Source: Picocystis sp. L7
Lineage: Eukaryota; Chlorophyta; Picocystophyceae; Picocystales; Picocystaceae
Assembly (NCBI GenBank): GCA_020975725.1
Contig: QXJR01000006.1
Coordinates: forward strand, 620,001-684,000
DNA: 64,000 nucleotides
Direction: 5' to 3'
A model generated the notes under the pieces. That model had not been told where the DNA came from. It saw only the letters and a list, made by a program, of their open reading frames with translations, and did not search any database. Both the position numbers and the translations under genes were made by a program. Position 1 is the stretch's first letter; each line of letters starts with the position of its first letter. Of this stretch, positions 47,819-56,602 are shown piece after piece.

Positions 47819-50323
47819 CTACCGGCTTGCATTGCTTACGTTCGCTGCAGCAGTATCACCAGGCTGCATCCCAACCAATCGCTCTCGTTCGTTAACGCTC
47901 AGCGGGCGAAGTTTGCCTCCTTCATCATGGACCCAGGTGGTTTTCGCAAGATCGCTGTGCGACCGTGAGCTGGCCATCAAAGTTGGACATTTCAAGCGAG
48001 GTCGATTCAGAGCATCGCGTTGGACTGTTGCACCAGCATCCAAGCACTCCTGCCAGGTAAGAGGTATTGGTCCCATCGAGAGCTGAGGTTCCTGGAGAGG
48101 GGGTAGTGAGGTCCAGCATAACCTTGTACGAGCCTGCGCCCCATACTGTGACATGTCCTCAACTACTGGGGATCCAAACCATTCACCAATCGTGTCCAGG
48201 TGAGATTCCAGGTGAGTAGCAAATGGGGTGCACTCTAATATAAAGTCCGGACTGTTCAAGAGCTTGGTTATATTAGCAACTGCAGTGAACAGCTCTCGTT
48301 GGTCAAACAGTCCCAGGGGAGGTTTGCCTTGGTCTGTGTTCGCTCGTGAAAAGGGCTGGCAGGGTACTCCTGCTATAAGTAAGTGTACCTTGGGGAGTTT
48401 TCGCCGCTGCCCTAATATGGTCACATCATTGCCGTAACGGAATATGTCTTTGCGCGTAAACAGCCCTGGACGGGCGAGTCGTACTTGATTGAATACCCTC
48501 TGTATGACGCTGCGGCAATTTGGGTCCCTTTCGACGGCAATGTAATCGATCGTAATATCTGTGGATGGAGGCAGAGCAATTTCCAAAGCGCGTAGCGTTG
48601 TACCCATACCAGCACACAGATCCAGTATGCAGTAGACTGATCCACTGTCCACCTTAGCCGAATGGCGCGATAAGTAGTTTGCCCCTGTATTTTCTGATCC
48701 TTGTCTATACTCAACAGTGAAGGGGGCAAAGTAGGCTAATTTCTCAATCCATCGCATCTCGCGCGGAGACAGCTGCTCTGTAGACTTGGTGTTGAGGAAA
48801 TGGCTGGCTTTGTTATCCGTAAGTACGCTGAAGTGCTGACCAAACAACAAGTGTCTCCGGTGCTGCAGAGCATACAAGATGGCACAGGTTTCCTTCTCTG
48901 CTGGATGATAATTCTGTTGGGCTTGATTCAGCTTCTTTGACCAATATTCAACTGGGTGCCACTCCCCTTGCTCATCCTGCTGCATCAGAACTGCTCCCAT
49001 GCCGATGTCCGAAGCATCCGTCTCGACTCGGATCGGTCGGTCCTCATCGAAGAGTGCCAGGACAGGTGGGTTCGTGAGTGCTGCAACCAGCTTGTTATAA
49101 GCTTCTTCTTGTGGGCCTTTCCAGTAGGATGTGAACCCGTGTTTCATCGATGCCTGGTTCAACTCAGTGAATGGGGCTGTAAGTTCAGCATAATGCGGAA
49201 CAAATCGCATATAGAATTGGCACAGCCCAAGGAAGGCCATATTATCGCGTTGCGACTGCGGTCGCGGGAACTGCTGGATCTTGGTAAGTAGGTGGTTGGT
49301 ACAGGCCAACTGTCCATTACGTATCCGAAAGCCTACCCACTCCAGAGTACTTGTGAAAAAGTGACACTTCGATCGTTTCAGCCGGATGTCGGCCTGTTCA
49401 CAGGTAGCGAAGAATTCCTCAAGGTGTTGGAAATGCTGTTCTTTTGTTTTAGAATGCACCAATATGTCATCCATGTACACCTTTAAGTAGAGCAGGTGAC
49501 CAAATATTCTGTTCATCATGCGCTGAAACATCGCAGGCGCGTTGGCAGCACCCATGGGCATGACCTTCCACACATAGGATCCAAAGGGTGTGACCACTGC
49601 AGTTTTATCGATGTCGGCAGGATCCATCCTAACCTGGTGGAACCCATCCAAAGCATCCAGCGAGGAAAAGTATTTCGCACCTCTCAAGTTTTGCAGGTAC
49701 TCATCTATACGGGGCAGCGGATATCTGTCCTTGACAGTAACATTGTTAAGCAGGCGGTAGTCAAACACGACCCGCCAGCCCCCGTCTTTCTTCGGTACTA
49801 GGATTACTGGGGCTCCCCAGCTAGAGCCAGCACAAAGGTCCATTTTACCGGCATCGACGTATTCGCTGATTAACTCCTTTAGGGCAGCCTGCTGGTGAGG
49901 GGATAGCCGATAATAATTCCTGTACTGCGGGGTCGCATTTTCAGTGAGCTGTATTTTGAAGGCCTCTCCGCTGACACGCTCTGGCGGTAGCTGCGTACGA
50001 GGCTCAAATAAGCCCTTATATCGGTGATTGATCAGTCGGTCCAGCCGGTACTGATCGCTGTGGTCCAACTCCCATTCATCGCTGACTTTTGTCCGCATGT
50101 GGTCAAGGTCTGCTTCTTCATCGATAATTTCAGGTCTGGGATCCAGAGGCTGTATCATAAGCAAGAGACAGCCTGGGTCCTGTACCGCCTTCCGAGCTTC
50201 GCATCTGGGGACGATTAAGTCCAGCTTTCTGGATGCGATGAACTGGTGATCTCCATACACAGTGTGCTTTCTGCCACTACTGTTCTTTAAGACCATTCGG
50301 TGGTTCTGCCAGTCTAGGGCCAT
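47819..50323 (-). CDS. Gypsy E pol: protease end, reverse transcriptase, RNase H, methyltransferase
   Basis: An 834-residue open frame. The reverse transcriptase has V-F-D-Y-R-L-L-N-N-V-T, L-D-A-L-D-G-F-H-Q-V-R and V-Y-M-D-D-I-L-V-H-S. RNase H has E-T-D-A-S-D-I-G-M-G-A. The methyltransferase is almost complete: C-I-L-D-L-C-A-G-M-G-T, A-V-E-R-D-P-N-C-R-S-V, I-A-G-V-P-C-Q-P-F-S-R-A-N, L-E-C-T-P-F-A-T-H-L, A-Q-A-R-T-R-L-C-W and P-L-S-V-N-E-R-E-R-L-V-G-M. Motif X follows directly in the next frame segment. Confidence 0.92.
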   Translation of the reverse strand: MALDWQNHRMVLKNSSGRKHTVYGDHQFIASRKLDLIVPRCEARKAVQDPGCLLLMIQPLDPRPEIIDEEADLDHMRTKVSDEWELDHSDQYRLDRLINHRYKGLFEPRTQLPPERVSGEAFKIQLTENATPQYRNYYRLSPHQQAALKELISEYVDAGKMDLCAGSSWGAPVILVPKKDGGWRVVFDYRLLNNVTVKDRYPLPRIDEYLQNLRGAKYFSSLDALDGFHQVRMDPADIDKTAVVTPFGSYVWKVMPMGAANAPAMFQRMMNRIFGHLLYLKVYMDDILVHSKTKEQHFQHLEEFFATCEQADIRLKRSKCHFFTSTLEWVGFRIRNGQLACTNHLLTKIQQFPRPQSQRDNMAFLGLCQFYMRFVPHYAELTAPFTELNQASMKHGFTSYWKGPQEEAYNKLVAALTNPPVLALFDEDRPIRVETDASDIGMGAVLMQQDEQGEWHPVEYWSKKLNQAQQNYHPAEKETCAILYALQHRRHLLFGQHFSVLTDNKASHFLNTKSTEQLSPREMRWIEKLAYFAPFTVEYRQGSENTGANYLSRHSAKVDSGSVYCILDLCAGMGTTLRALEIALPPSTDITIDYIAVERDPNCRSVIQRVFNQVRLARPGLFTRKDIFRYGNDVTILGQRRKLPKVHLLIAGVPCQPFSRANTDQGKPPLGLFDQRELFTAVANITKLLNSPDFILECTPFATHLESHLDTIGEWFGSPVVEDMSQYGAQARTRLCWTSLPPLQEPQLSMGPIPLTWQECLDAGATVQRDALNRPRLKCPTLMASSRSHSDLAKTTWVHDEGGKLRPLSVNERERLVGMQPGDTAAANVSNASR

Positions 50324-50455
50324 CAGGTGTTTGTCACAGAAGGTCCCCCCTAATATGCAATCAAATGTCTCCAGTGGTGCAACTGCGAAGGGTACTCGAC
50401 CACGGAAGCCATCGATCGTAAAGGTGGCCTGAATTACTGGGGCTGTATGAACCTG

Positions 50456-50812
50456 CTAGCCTACGGCTACGGTGAATTGCACGGCATCGCCAGTGTTCTT
50501 CTTGGTCACCCCTGCTGGGTCAGTGGACTGCAGTTCATGAAATAGTTTCCCTCTCATGAATGAGTAGCTTGCTAATGTATCAAGGTAGGCTTGTGTCCTG
50601 ATTTTGTTCGTTTTCTTTCCAAAGTAAGTTTTTGCAGCTAGGAATTCCTGTCTAGGCCTTATATTACTGAATGAGTTCAGGCAGACAGGAGTCCTTTCAT
50701 TGGTAACCGGGGCTGCTGCTGGTTTCGCTCCCGGCTCCACTCCGGTAACCTGGGTCACCGGGCGGAGTGTACTCAGTTTTTTGGGGCACCCATAACAGAT
50801 GCCATTTTGCAT
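50456..50812 (-). CDS. Gypsy E pol: protease region
   Basis: About 118 residues overlapping gag by 40 nt in the -1 frame. It carries the aspartic protease region with the family signature variant shared with A, B and C. Confidence 0.82.
   Translation of the reverse strand: MQNGICYGCPKKLSTLRPVTQVTGVEPGAKPAAAPVTNERTPVCLNSFSNIRPRQEFLAAKTYFGKKTNKIRTQAYLDTLASYSFMRGKLFHELQSTDPAGVTKKNTGDAVQFTVAVG
50735..50782 (-). promoter_or_regulatory. -1 frameshift signal at the gag/pol junction of gypsy E
   Basis: A AAA AAC (the inverse of 50776-50782) abuts the gag stop. A stem of about 13-15 bp spans 50735-50767 after an 8-nt spacer. Its bases differ from those of A and B at paired positions while pairing is largely kept. 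Confidence 0.8.
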
Positions 50813-52011
50813 GAGGACTGATCATGGCCGTAACGACGGCAGCGTTGGCACAGCCCGTGCGCAAGGCACATGTTCTTCTCTTCCTGGGACAGCGTGGCTC
50901 CGAGCGGCTTGTTCGATAGCTGAGTCTGCACCTTTATGATAGCACTCTTCTGCCCTTCATCGAGATCGTTGAGTTGCTTTCGCTCTCTCCTTGCGGAGCC
51001 GCTGTCCTGATTATCCTTCGATGGCGCCGGCATCGCAGCAGCTATTGGCCTTCGCATAGAGTCCAAACGGGGACGGTGATCGCTGTTGCGACGGCCAGTT
51101 GCGTAGTGATTCGTCCATTGATCATCAGCTGTCTTGGTCTCTTTGCGGGGCTGTTCAGCAGCTTCCTTTTCTAGCTTGAATATGACTGATGCTAAGTTTC
51201 CTGGTTCCATGTCAGGAACTTTATCCACATCCATCAGGTGGTCCAGGTGCTTATACAATGCTCGCTGGAGGTAGGCTGGCAGTCCATGCTGCAGCCTTGC
51301 TGATATATCATTCTCCGTTAGCGTACGGCATACAGGAGGTGTACTTGCGTTGACGACGAATGTCAATTGCACCAGCCGGTTCAGAAACTGTAAAGCATTT
51401 TCGCTCCGGCGCATACGGGTAGTATGCAATTCGCGCCATGCCTCAGGGCCTGGGTATTGATTCTGGAACGTACGGCGGAGGTAAGCGTACAATTCTTCCA
51501 CTGATTTGAGGGCACCTGGATCGCGCATAATGAGATTCTGCACCATTGATTTTGCTGTGCCTCCCAAAGCTTGACTGATCGCAAGTACCAACTGCTCTTT
51601 TGGACGGTCGAGAGCGTATGCTTGGCACCAACACACAACATCACGATACCAGTAAGTCAAAGCATATGGATTTTCATCAAGCTCCAGTCCAGTAAATTTT
51701 TCAGGCTTCTCCAGGGAGACCTTTTGTATGTTCTTTGAGTCCTGGAGGGTTGTTCCATACAATGTGGTGAGATGAGGAAGTCCCTCTTCCTCGGAGGGCG
51801 CATGCGTCTCTCCTACGGTTGTCACTTGCTGATTTTCTTGGTTCTCATCGGTGATATTTTGTTCTTCACCATCAGTTGGGTTTGTTTGCAAGGCTTCAAG
51901 CTGACCTTCGAGCTCAGCAATGCGCTCTTGGAGCGTGCTTCGCATGGCTCGTTCTTCTTCCAAGTCCCTACGGAGCGAACCCATTCGAGTTGTGTGCTCC
52001 GGACCTTCCAT
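50773..52011 (-). CDS. Gypsy E gag
   Basis: A 412-residue intact frame from an ATG (M-E-G-P-E-H-T-T-R-M). An N-terminal coiled coil is followed by a capsid-like region with Y-W-Y-R-D-V-V-C-W-C-Q-A and R-L-V-Q-L-T-F-V-V-N-A, and a zinc knuckle C-Q-R-C-R-R-Y-G-H-D-Q-S-S-C. It ends M-G-A-P-K-N at the frameshift site. Confidence 0.9.
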   Translation of the reverse strand: MEGPEHTTRMGSLRRDLEEERAMRSTLQERIAELEGQLEALQTNPTDGEEQNITDENQENQQVTTVGETHAPSEEEGLPHLTTLYGTTLQDSKNIQKVSLEKPEKFTGLELDENPYALTYWYRDVVCWCQAYALDRPKEQLVLAISQALGGTAKSMVQNLIMRDPGALKSVEELYAYLRRTFQNQYPGPEAWRELHTTRMRRSENALQFLNRLVQLTFVVNASTPPVCRTLTENDISARLQHGLPAYLQRALYKHLDHLMDVDKVPDMEPGNLASVIFKLEKEAAEQPRKETKTADDQWTNHYATGRRNSDHRPRLDSMRRPIAAAMPAPSKDNQDSGSARRERKQLNDLDEGQKSAIIKVQTQLSNKPLGATLSQEEKNMCLAHGLCQRCRRYGHDQSSCKMASVMGAPKN

Positions 52012-52057
52012 TTACTTGAGCGTACAATAGTCTTCTCTGAAGTACAAGCTTAGAGAG

Positions 52058-52786
52058 TGTTGCAAAAGCGTCCGTGAGTTTTGGACACTCACACACGTGC
52101 CTTGGAGGAGAGTGTGTGTCGGGAAGGAGCCGGTGCACTGGTCTTGGGCGAGGGTCCTCGCACTCGCGGACAAAGTCCCCTTCTAGCCAGCTCGAGGCGT
52201 GGTATCTAGCGAGGTCGACCTTCTGGTGGTTGGGCAAGCGCGTAGGCCTCCGCAAGTCGTCGAGAGAGGACGGAAGGAGGCGCGCTGGTGGTTGGCAAAG
52301 TCAAATTCTATCACAAAGCAAAGAGGGACGATAGGTCTACCTCTCTCATCGCCTCTCACTGGCGGTTGGAATTGGAGCAAAGGGGGTGTCTTATCCGCCT
52401 TCGTCCTCCTCTAAGTCACACCTGACCGTCTATTTTGCTCGCCCCTGGGCGACTATGAGCTGTCACTTGTTCGGCACCGTTCAGCCCCCTCAGGCCCACC
52501 CCTCACAATTGCGGATTGGGACGGGGTCGGCTGGTTCCCTTCGGTCTGTCTCCATCAAAGTCCCCGGTTCCCCTTACAAGAAGCCCGTTCTGATCGAGGT
52601 GACCGTGTTTCCATACGCCTCGGGGAAAACTGGTTCTGATCCCGGATTGATAAGGCCGTTGCACTCCAATGGGGTATCATATCCCTTACTAGCTGGGTAG
52701 CCCTAGTGGTTCAGACCCATAAGTCTGGTCCCATGCGGACCCTAGTGGGCCTCGTTCACAGGAGGAGGCCCCTGCCCTATGCAAGA
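52058..52786 (-). repeat. 5' LTR of gypsy E
   Basis: 729 bp, direct repeat of 45034-45762; right target duplication GTGAC at 52787-52791. Confidence 0.93.
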
Positions 52787-52845
52787 GTGACCTGGGACAA
52801 CAATCTCAAAGGTGGGACACATATAATGGGTCCAGGTAATACCCC

Positions 52846-53400
52846 CTAGTCTTGGCGCATCGCTTCTTCTGGCTCAGCATAGTTGAGCGTTGCTAGGCCT
52901 GCTGTTGTTGCTACGAACAGCGCCGTCTTTAATGGCCCGAACTCTTCTTTCAATGTGCTAAAGGATACAGGATGGTGAGCCTGTTGCTCCGCAGTACTTA
53001 CGCTTACTGAGGCCGGGCCATCGATGGGGGACGTCTCTCCTGTCTTGGACTTGGCTTCATCCGAAGTTGCCGTCTGATTGCGGTGTGTCAACTGGATCGT
53101 ATTACGATCCACATTCAACGAATCTTGTAGTTGGCTCATAACATCGCACCCAAATATCAGATCGTAACTCTCAGGTAGGCCCATGGGGATGACCTTTACC
53201 TTTACCTCAATTTTTTTTTTACTTGGCGTGTCGCCTGGACCCAGTAAGACTGAAAGTTGCAGTAGTTCGTTGGTCGTATGCGTCTGCCCATTGGCAAATA
53301 CGCTTCGAACATAGTGGGACCTACTGATAATTTTGCCCAAATTTTTGAACTCTTTGTGCACATAGGAACGGCCTGCACCGGTGTCCCATAGTGTCCTCAA
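52846..53400 (-). CDS. Gypsy D protease region
   Basis: A 184-residue frame with L-W-D-T-G-A-G-R-S-Y-V near its start, the standard retropepsin signature, and Y-D-L-I-F-G-C-D-V-M further on (the second conserved protease motif). It lies between gypsy D gag and the E insertion. Confidence 0.82.
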   Translation of the reverse strand: MRTLWDTGAGRSYVHKEFKNLGKIISRSHYVRSVFANGQTHTTNELLQLSVLLGPGDTPSKKKIEVKVKVIPMGLPESYDLIFGCDVMSQLQDSLNVDRNTIQLTHRNQTATSDEAKSKTGETSPIDGPASVSVSTAEQQAHHPVSFSTLKEEFGPLKTALFVATTAGLATLNYAEPEEAMRQD

Positions 53401-53719
53401 TTCTTTTCCTTGGACGTACGCAGGTCTGAGAAAGACTTGCGATCCTATCTTGGCTAAATTGACAACAACCTGGGATTGAACGATTGTCGATGAGTGCTCC
53501 CCAACCCCTGTTGTTAAGTCACTCCTCTAAAAAGTAGACCGGTCTCGACAATAATCAACATGATAGTTACTGTCTTCTGAAACTGTGTCGTCTTGCGACC
53601 TTAATTGGATGGCTGCTAAATTTGCTGGTTTTACAACACTTCCTTCCTCCTTAAACGGGCGATGTTCCAATGGGTTCACCCTGTTGCTGGGGGCAACGTA
53701 AGACTCAAGCCCCTCACCT

Positions 53720-54829
53720 TCACTCAAAGGGAAAGCTGTGTTTACGCCCTCCGGGGTATCCCGTTGCCGGGGGCCTAACCGTTTCCCGTTCTTGAATTTG
53801 TGTTTTTGAAGGGACAGTCATTGGCCACATGGTCTGGACATAAGCATCGAAAGATGAGGCACAATTCCAATTGTTTGCATAGTTCGATCGCATGGGGGGT
53901 CGGTCGCTTCCCCTTCCACTCGGCACGAAAGCTTTTCTGTTCAGGACTGATACGGTGTTCCGGGGTTGGCACAGCCACAGCCCAGAGGACCGCTCAATTT
54001 TCTGATGGACTGCCTTTGAGTTCGGCACGTAGCGCTGACTTTCGCGTTCCCGTGCCTCCTTCTCACGGGCATGCCGTTCCTCGCAATATTCCAGCAATTC
54101 CAACCAATCCTCCAACGTTTCCAATGCCTTTTTGTTCCCGTCCAATTTATCCACCTCCAAGTTAGCACGCAATCGGTCACGGATGCCGACCCATACGCTT
54201 CTACGTAGCTTGAGAAGTACCATATCGTCGCTGATTTGTGGGATCACGTTCCCATCATCCAAATTCACTTTCCTTTGTAACTCCTCAAGGTGTAGCAAGT
54301 AGTGGCGTACACTTATATCACGTTTTTGGTATGCCTTCTCAAACTCTTTATAGGCCGCCTCCGCCGATGGACGAACACGATAAATCTGGATGAGCAGCTT
54401 CTTAAATGCTCCCAATTCTCGCGGGAGCGTTCCCTTCTCATACAATGAGTTAGGAACGGCACACTTGGGCCCTTGTATCATGTCGAGAAGATCCACGACA
54501 CACTCGGCATCCTCCAAATCCGGATTACGCGCTTTGCGCCGACCATACCACCTGGTGACACTACTCCACCAAGCCTCAAACATCTCGGAGAGAACTTCTT
54601 CCCCAATATTGTGGAAGGAAAACGACTTGGGTTTCGTTATGGTCTCCACGGAGCCGTGATGAGTCGGCGGAGGTAGCGTGGAATGAGTGACCGTTCCTCC
54701 TTGAGAAAAAGAGGAAGGGTTGTCTCTCAACCTCTCCAACTCCTCTCCTTGTAGGGTGAGTTGTAGCTTGAGGGCTTCCAACTCTTCCTTAAGCTCTTCC
54801 ATCCTTGTCATCTCTTTTTTTTTTTTCAC
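53720..54829 (-). CDS. Gypsy D gag
   Basis: A 369-residue frame with an N-terminal coiled coil (M-E-E-L-K-E-E-L-E-A-L-K-L-Q-L) and a capsid-like region including M-F-E-A-W-W-S-S-V-T-R-W and Y-L-L-H-L-E-E-L-Q-R-K-V. A zinc-knuckle-like sequence (C-P-D-H-V-A-N-D-C) is encoded nearby in another frame. Its sequence is unlike the gag of A, B, C and E. Confidence 0.82.
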   Translation of the reverse strand: MKKKKEMTRMEELKEELEALKLQLTLQGEELERLRDNPSSFSQGGTVTHSTLPPPTHHGSVETITKPKSFSFHNIGEEVLSEMFEAWWSSVTRWYGRRKARNPDLEDAECVVDLLDMIQGPKCAVPNSLYEKGTLPRELGAFKKLLIQIYRVRPSAEAAYKEFEKAYQKRDISVRHYLLHLEELQRKVNLDDGNVIPQISDDMVLLKLRRSVWVGIRDRLRANLEVDKLDGNKKALETLEDWLELLEYCEERHAREKEARERESQRYVPNSKAVHQKIERSSGLWLCQPRNTVSVLNRKAFVPSGRGSDRPPMRSNYANNWNCASSFDAYVQTMWPMTVPSKTQIQERETVRPPATGYPGGRKHSFPFE

Positions 54830-55080
54830 CTACCGATTTTGAACTTTTGACAGGGAACTCAACAGGACACATTCTACACACCGTTGAATGCGTCTCCTCA
54901 CGGCCGTTCTAACGAGACGTCGAACGTCCGATTTGGCCTTGTTCCGACGAAGTAATGGCCCAAGAAACGATTTCAAGAAACCCTCGATGCTCGACCGCCA
55001 CGTACGACAACCGCGGACGAGTTCGTCACGTTTCCAACGCACGCGTAGGTGTTCTCACCATGCTTGGAAGTCCTTTTTAC

Positions 55081-55301
55081 TGTTAGGAATGCGATCCTTC
55101 GCTCTTGAGCTCCGCCTACGCGGAGGAAGTTGCCTTGGAGGACGTGGAGGCGCTTGGGAGGCGGCTCGTCCTTCCAGGTCAAGATCAACTTGATTAAACC
55201 GTGTGGTTGGGGGAAATTAAGTACTTTTCCCAACCGGAGGTCACCCATCCATTGAAGGGCTCCAATGGGTGAGGACCCAATAGAAGTGTTGGGTCCTAAC
55301 A
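55081..55301 (-). repeat. 5' LTR of gypsy D
   Basis: 221 bp, direct repeat of 40161-40381; right target duplication GGAAG at 55302-55306. Confidence 0.93.
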
Positions 55302-55806
55302 GGAAGTTAGACAACCGCTTGCACATCCCTTGAACTCGCAGTTGTAGGACGAGCATCTCCACGCCAGCTTGATCGTCCTACAAGCATAGGTGCGCCCGTT
55401 TTCCATCCCCTCGTCCTCGTGGACAATATCCCTCCTTCCTTGCCTTCGTCCTCCAGCTCCCCGTGCCCGTCGCATCTCCGTTTCATGCGCGCGCCATCCC
55501 AGCTGCCACACCATTTTTCGTGCGTCGCGTCGTCTGTCCCTCCCGTGCACGCTGGGTTGTCAGGTCCTTTGGAGGCCTTGGGTTTGTTGTCGATGGGTTC
55601 CCTTTCCGTTGGGTTCGAGTCCGGTTCTCGATGGATCTCATCGGAGACCTTTTCACGATGAGCCAGGAGCAAATTCCCTTTCGACCGGATCTTCATCCCT
55701 CTTCGATTGGGTTGGGTCGGAACCAGGGTGTACCTTTAGAATGGTGTGTGAATTGAGGGGGGGGGTCGAGTTTCAACCATCGGCGGGGTCATTTTCAGTT
55801 GCATCC
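55302..55806 (-). repeat. Right MULE arm, outer part
   Basis: Inverse of 35372-35524 plus 35992-36340 (approximate). It carries the inverted copy of the zinc-finger-like segment and lacks the 467 bp present in the left arm. Confidence 0.82.
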
Positions 55807-55926
55807 AAGGGAGAAAATCCCTTCGATAAAACTCTGTCGGTCGAGGAGTCCGTGCATCTCTTACGAATGCCCGAACCTTGATCCGGGGTGTCCTTCATCT
55901 AGTCCCGGTCTTTGTTGGTCCATAAG

Positions 55927-56575
55927 TGTTACAAAGAGTCCGTGAAGGACGTTGGACACATGGTTTACTCCGAGAAATTTCGACTCCTCACGAAATGGAG
56001 GCGATTCCTTCTTCTCCCGGGAGGCGCACTTCTCGTTGGCGAGAAAAGCGTCCGTCCCCTTTTTTGCTCGGTTGTGCCTCCTTCCGCATTTGGAGAGACT
56101 TGGAGCTTTGCTTGGTGGGCGCAAAAAGTCTTCATGGCTCACGAAAATCCGTGGGAGAGGCGCCGTGGACGTCGTGGGGTCAAGCAAGTTCTCATCTACT
56201 ACATGCTAGGGAGGTCCCCTTAAGAGCCTCCCCTTGAAGGTTGAGGGGTTCGTACGTAGCCCCCTCAACTGAATTGCGGTGGCTGATGGTCACGTGTTGC
56301 TTACGTCATCCATCGGACGGCCAAGATTCAGTTCCTAAGCCAACCGAATCTTCCACACAACATCTCCACCCTTCGTGCCCCCTTCTCGAATCTTCGAGGG
56401 GATTCGGCCCGGGGGTCGGTCGGTCAAGGTCCGCTTCCCCTGTACTATTCCGTCCGACTAACCCAGGGATTACTTGGGGACTCACTCGATTGACCTCCTG
56501 CTTGTCGGGGTCATGCCTCTCATTGCTCTTGGAAATGTAGGGGCATGGTTTCATAGAAGAGCCACGCCTACATAG
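55927..56575 (-). repeat. Solo LTR related to the LTRs of gypsy A
   Basis: Starts TGTTACAAAGAGTCCGTGAAGGACG, nearly as in the gypsy A LTR, and continues with recognisable blocks (GGGGCATGGTTTCATAGAAGAG near the right end). The middle is diverged. The right end is approximate; no target duplication is clear. Confidence 0.7.
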
Positions 56576-56602
56576 CGAAGGAGTGTCTCTCGGACCAGAC
56601 GC

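Larger units (their letters stand above)
45034..52786 (-). mobile_element. Ty3/gypsy element E with methyltransferase domain, nested in gypsy D
   Basis: 729-bp LTRs at 45034-45762 and 52058-52786 differ at 14 positions (about 1.9 percent), 12 of them transitions. GTGAC on both sides (45029-45033 and 52787-52791) is a clean 5-bp target duplication in gypsy D pol. Gag and pol resemble A and B closely. It is broken, with about three breaks, and all domains are recognisable. Confidence 0.94.
40161..55301 (-). mobile_element. Ty3/gypsy element D with methyltransferase domain, a different lineage from A/B/C/E, interrupted by E
   Basis: 221-bp LTRs at 40161-40381 and 55081-55301 (TGTTAGGA...TCCTAACA) differ at four positions (about 1.8 percent). 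They are flanked by GGAAG on both sides, and joining the flanks restores the MULE arm, so they are the two ends of one element and not separate solo LTRs. The inverse of a purine tract (TGGGGTTGGGGAG) lies next to the left LTR, which sets the minus orientation. Coding order is gag, protease, reverse transcriptase, RNase H, methyltransferase, integrase and C-terminal extension. Gypsy E occupies 45034-52786. The element is broken, with about three or four breaks apart from E. Confidence 0.92.
35372..55806 (+). mobile_element. Mutator-like element (MULE) with about 1.1-kb terminal inverted repeats, containing gypsy D and solo LTRs
   Basis: The left arm 35372-36496 is the inverse of 40002-40160 joined to 55302-55806. 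The right arm is split by gypsy D (40161-55301), whose GGAAG duplication lies at 40156-40160 and 55302-55306. The flanks both carry AAGGGA (left GGAAGGGAA, right AAGGGAGAA), a possible degraded target duplication. Without D the element is about 5.3 kb, and about 4.2 kb without the two solo LTRs. Between the arms are a decayed MULE transposase with a zinc-binding region, DDE core and C-terminal SWIM zinc finger. The right arm lacks 467 bp present in the left arm. Confidence 0.8.

Noticed and set aside
40161-55301. The repeats at 40161 and 55081 as two unrelated solo LTRs or a MITE pair
   Set aside because: The shared GGAAG duplication and continuous MULE arm across both outer edges show one element.
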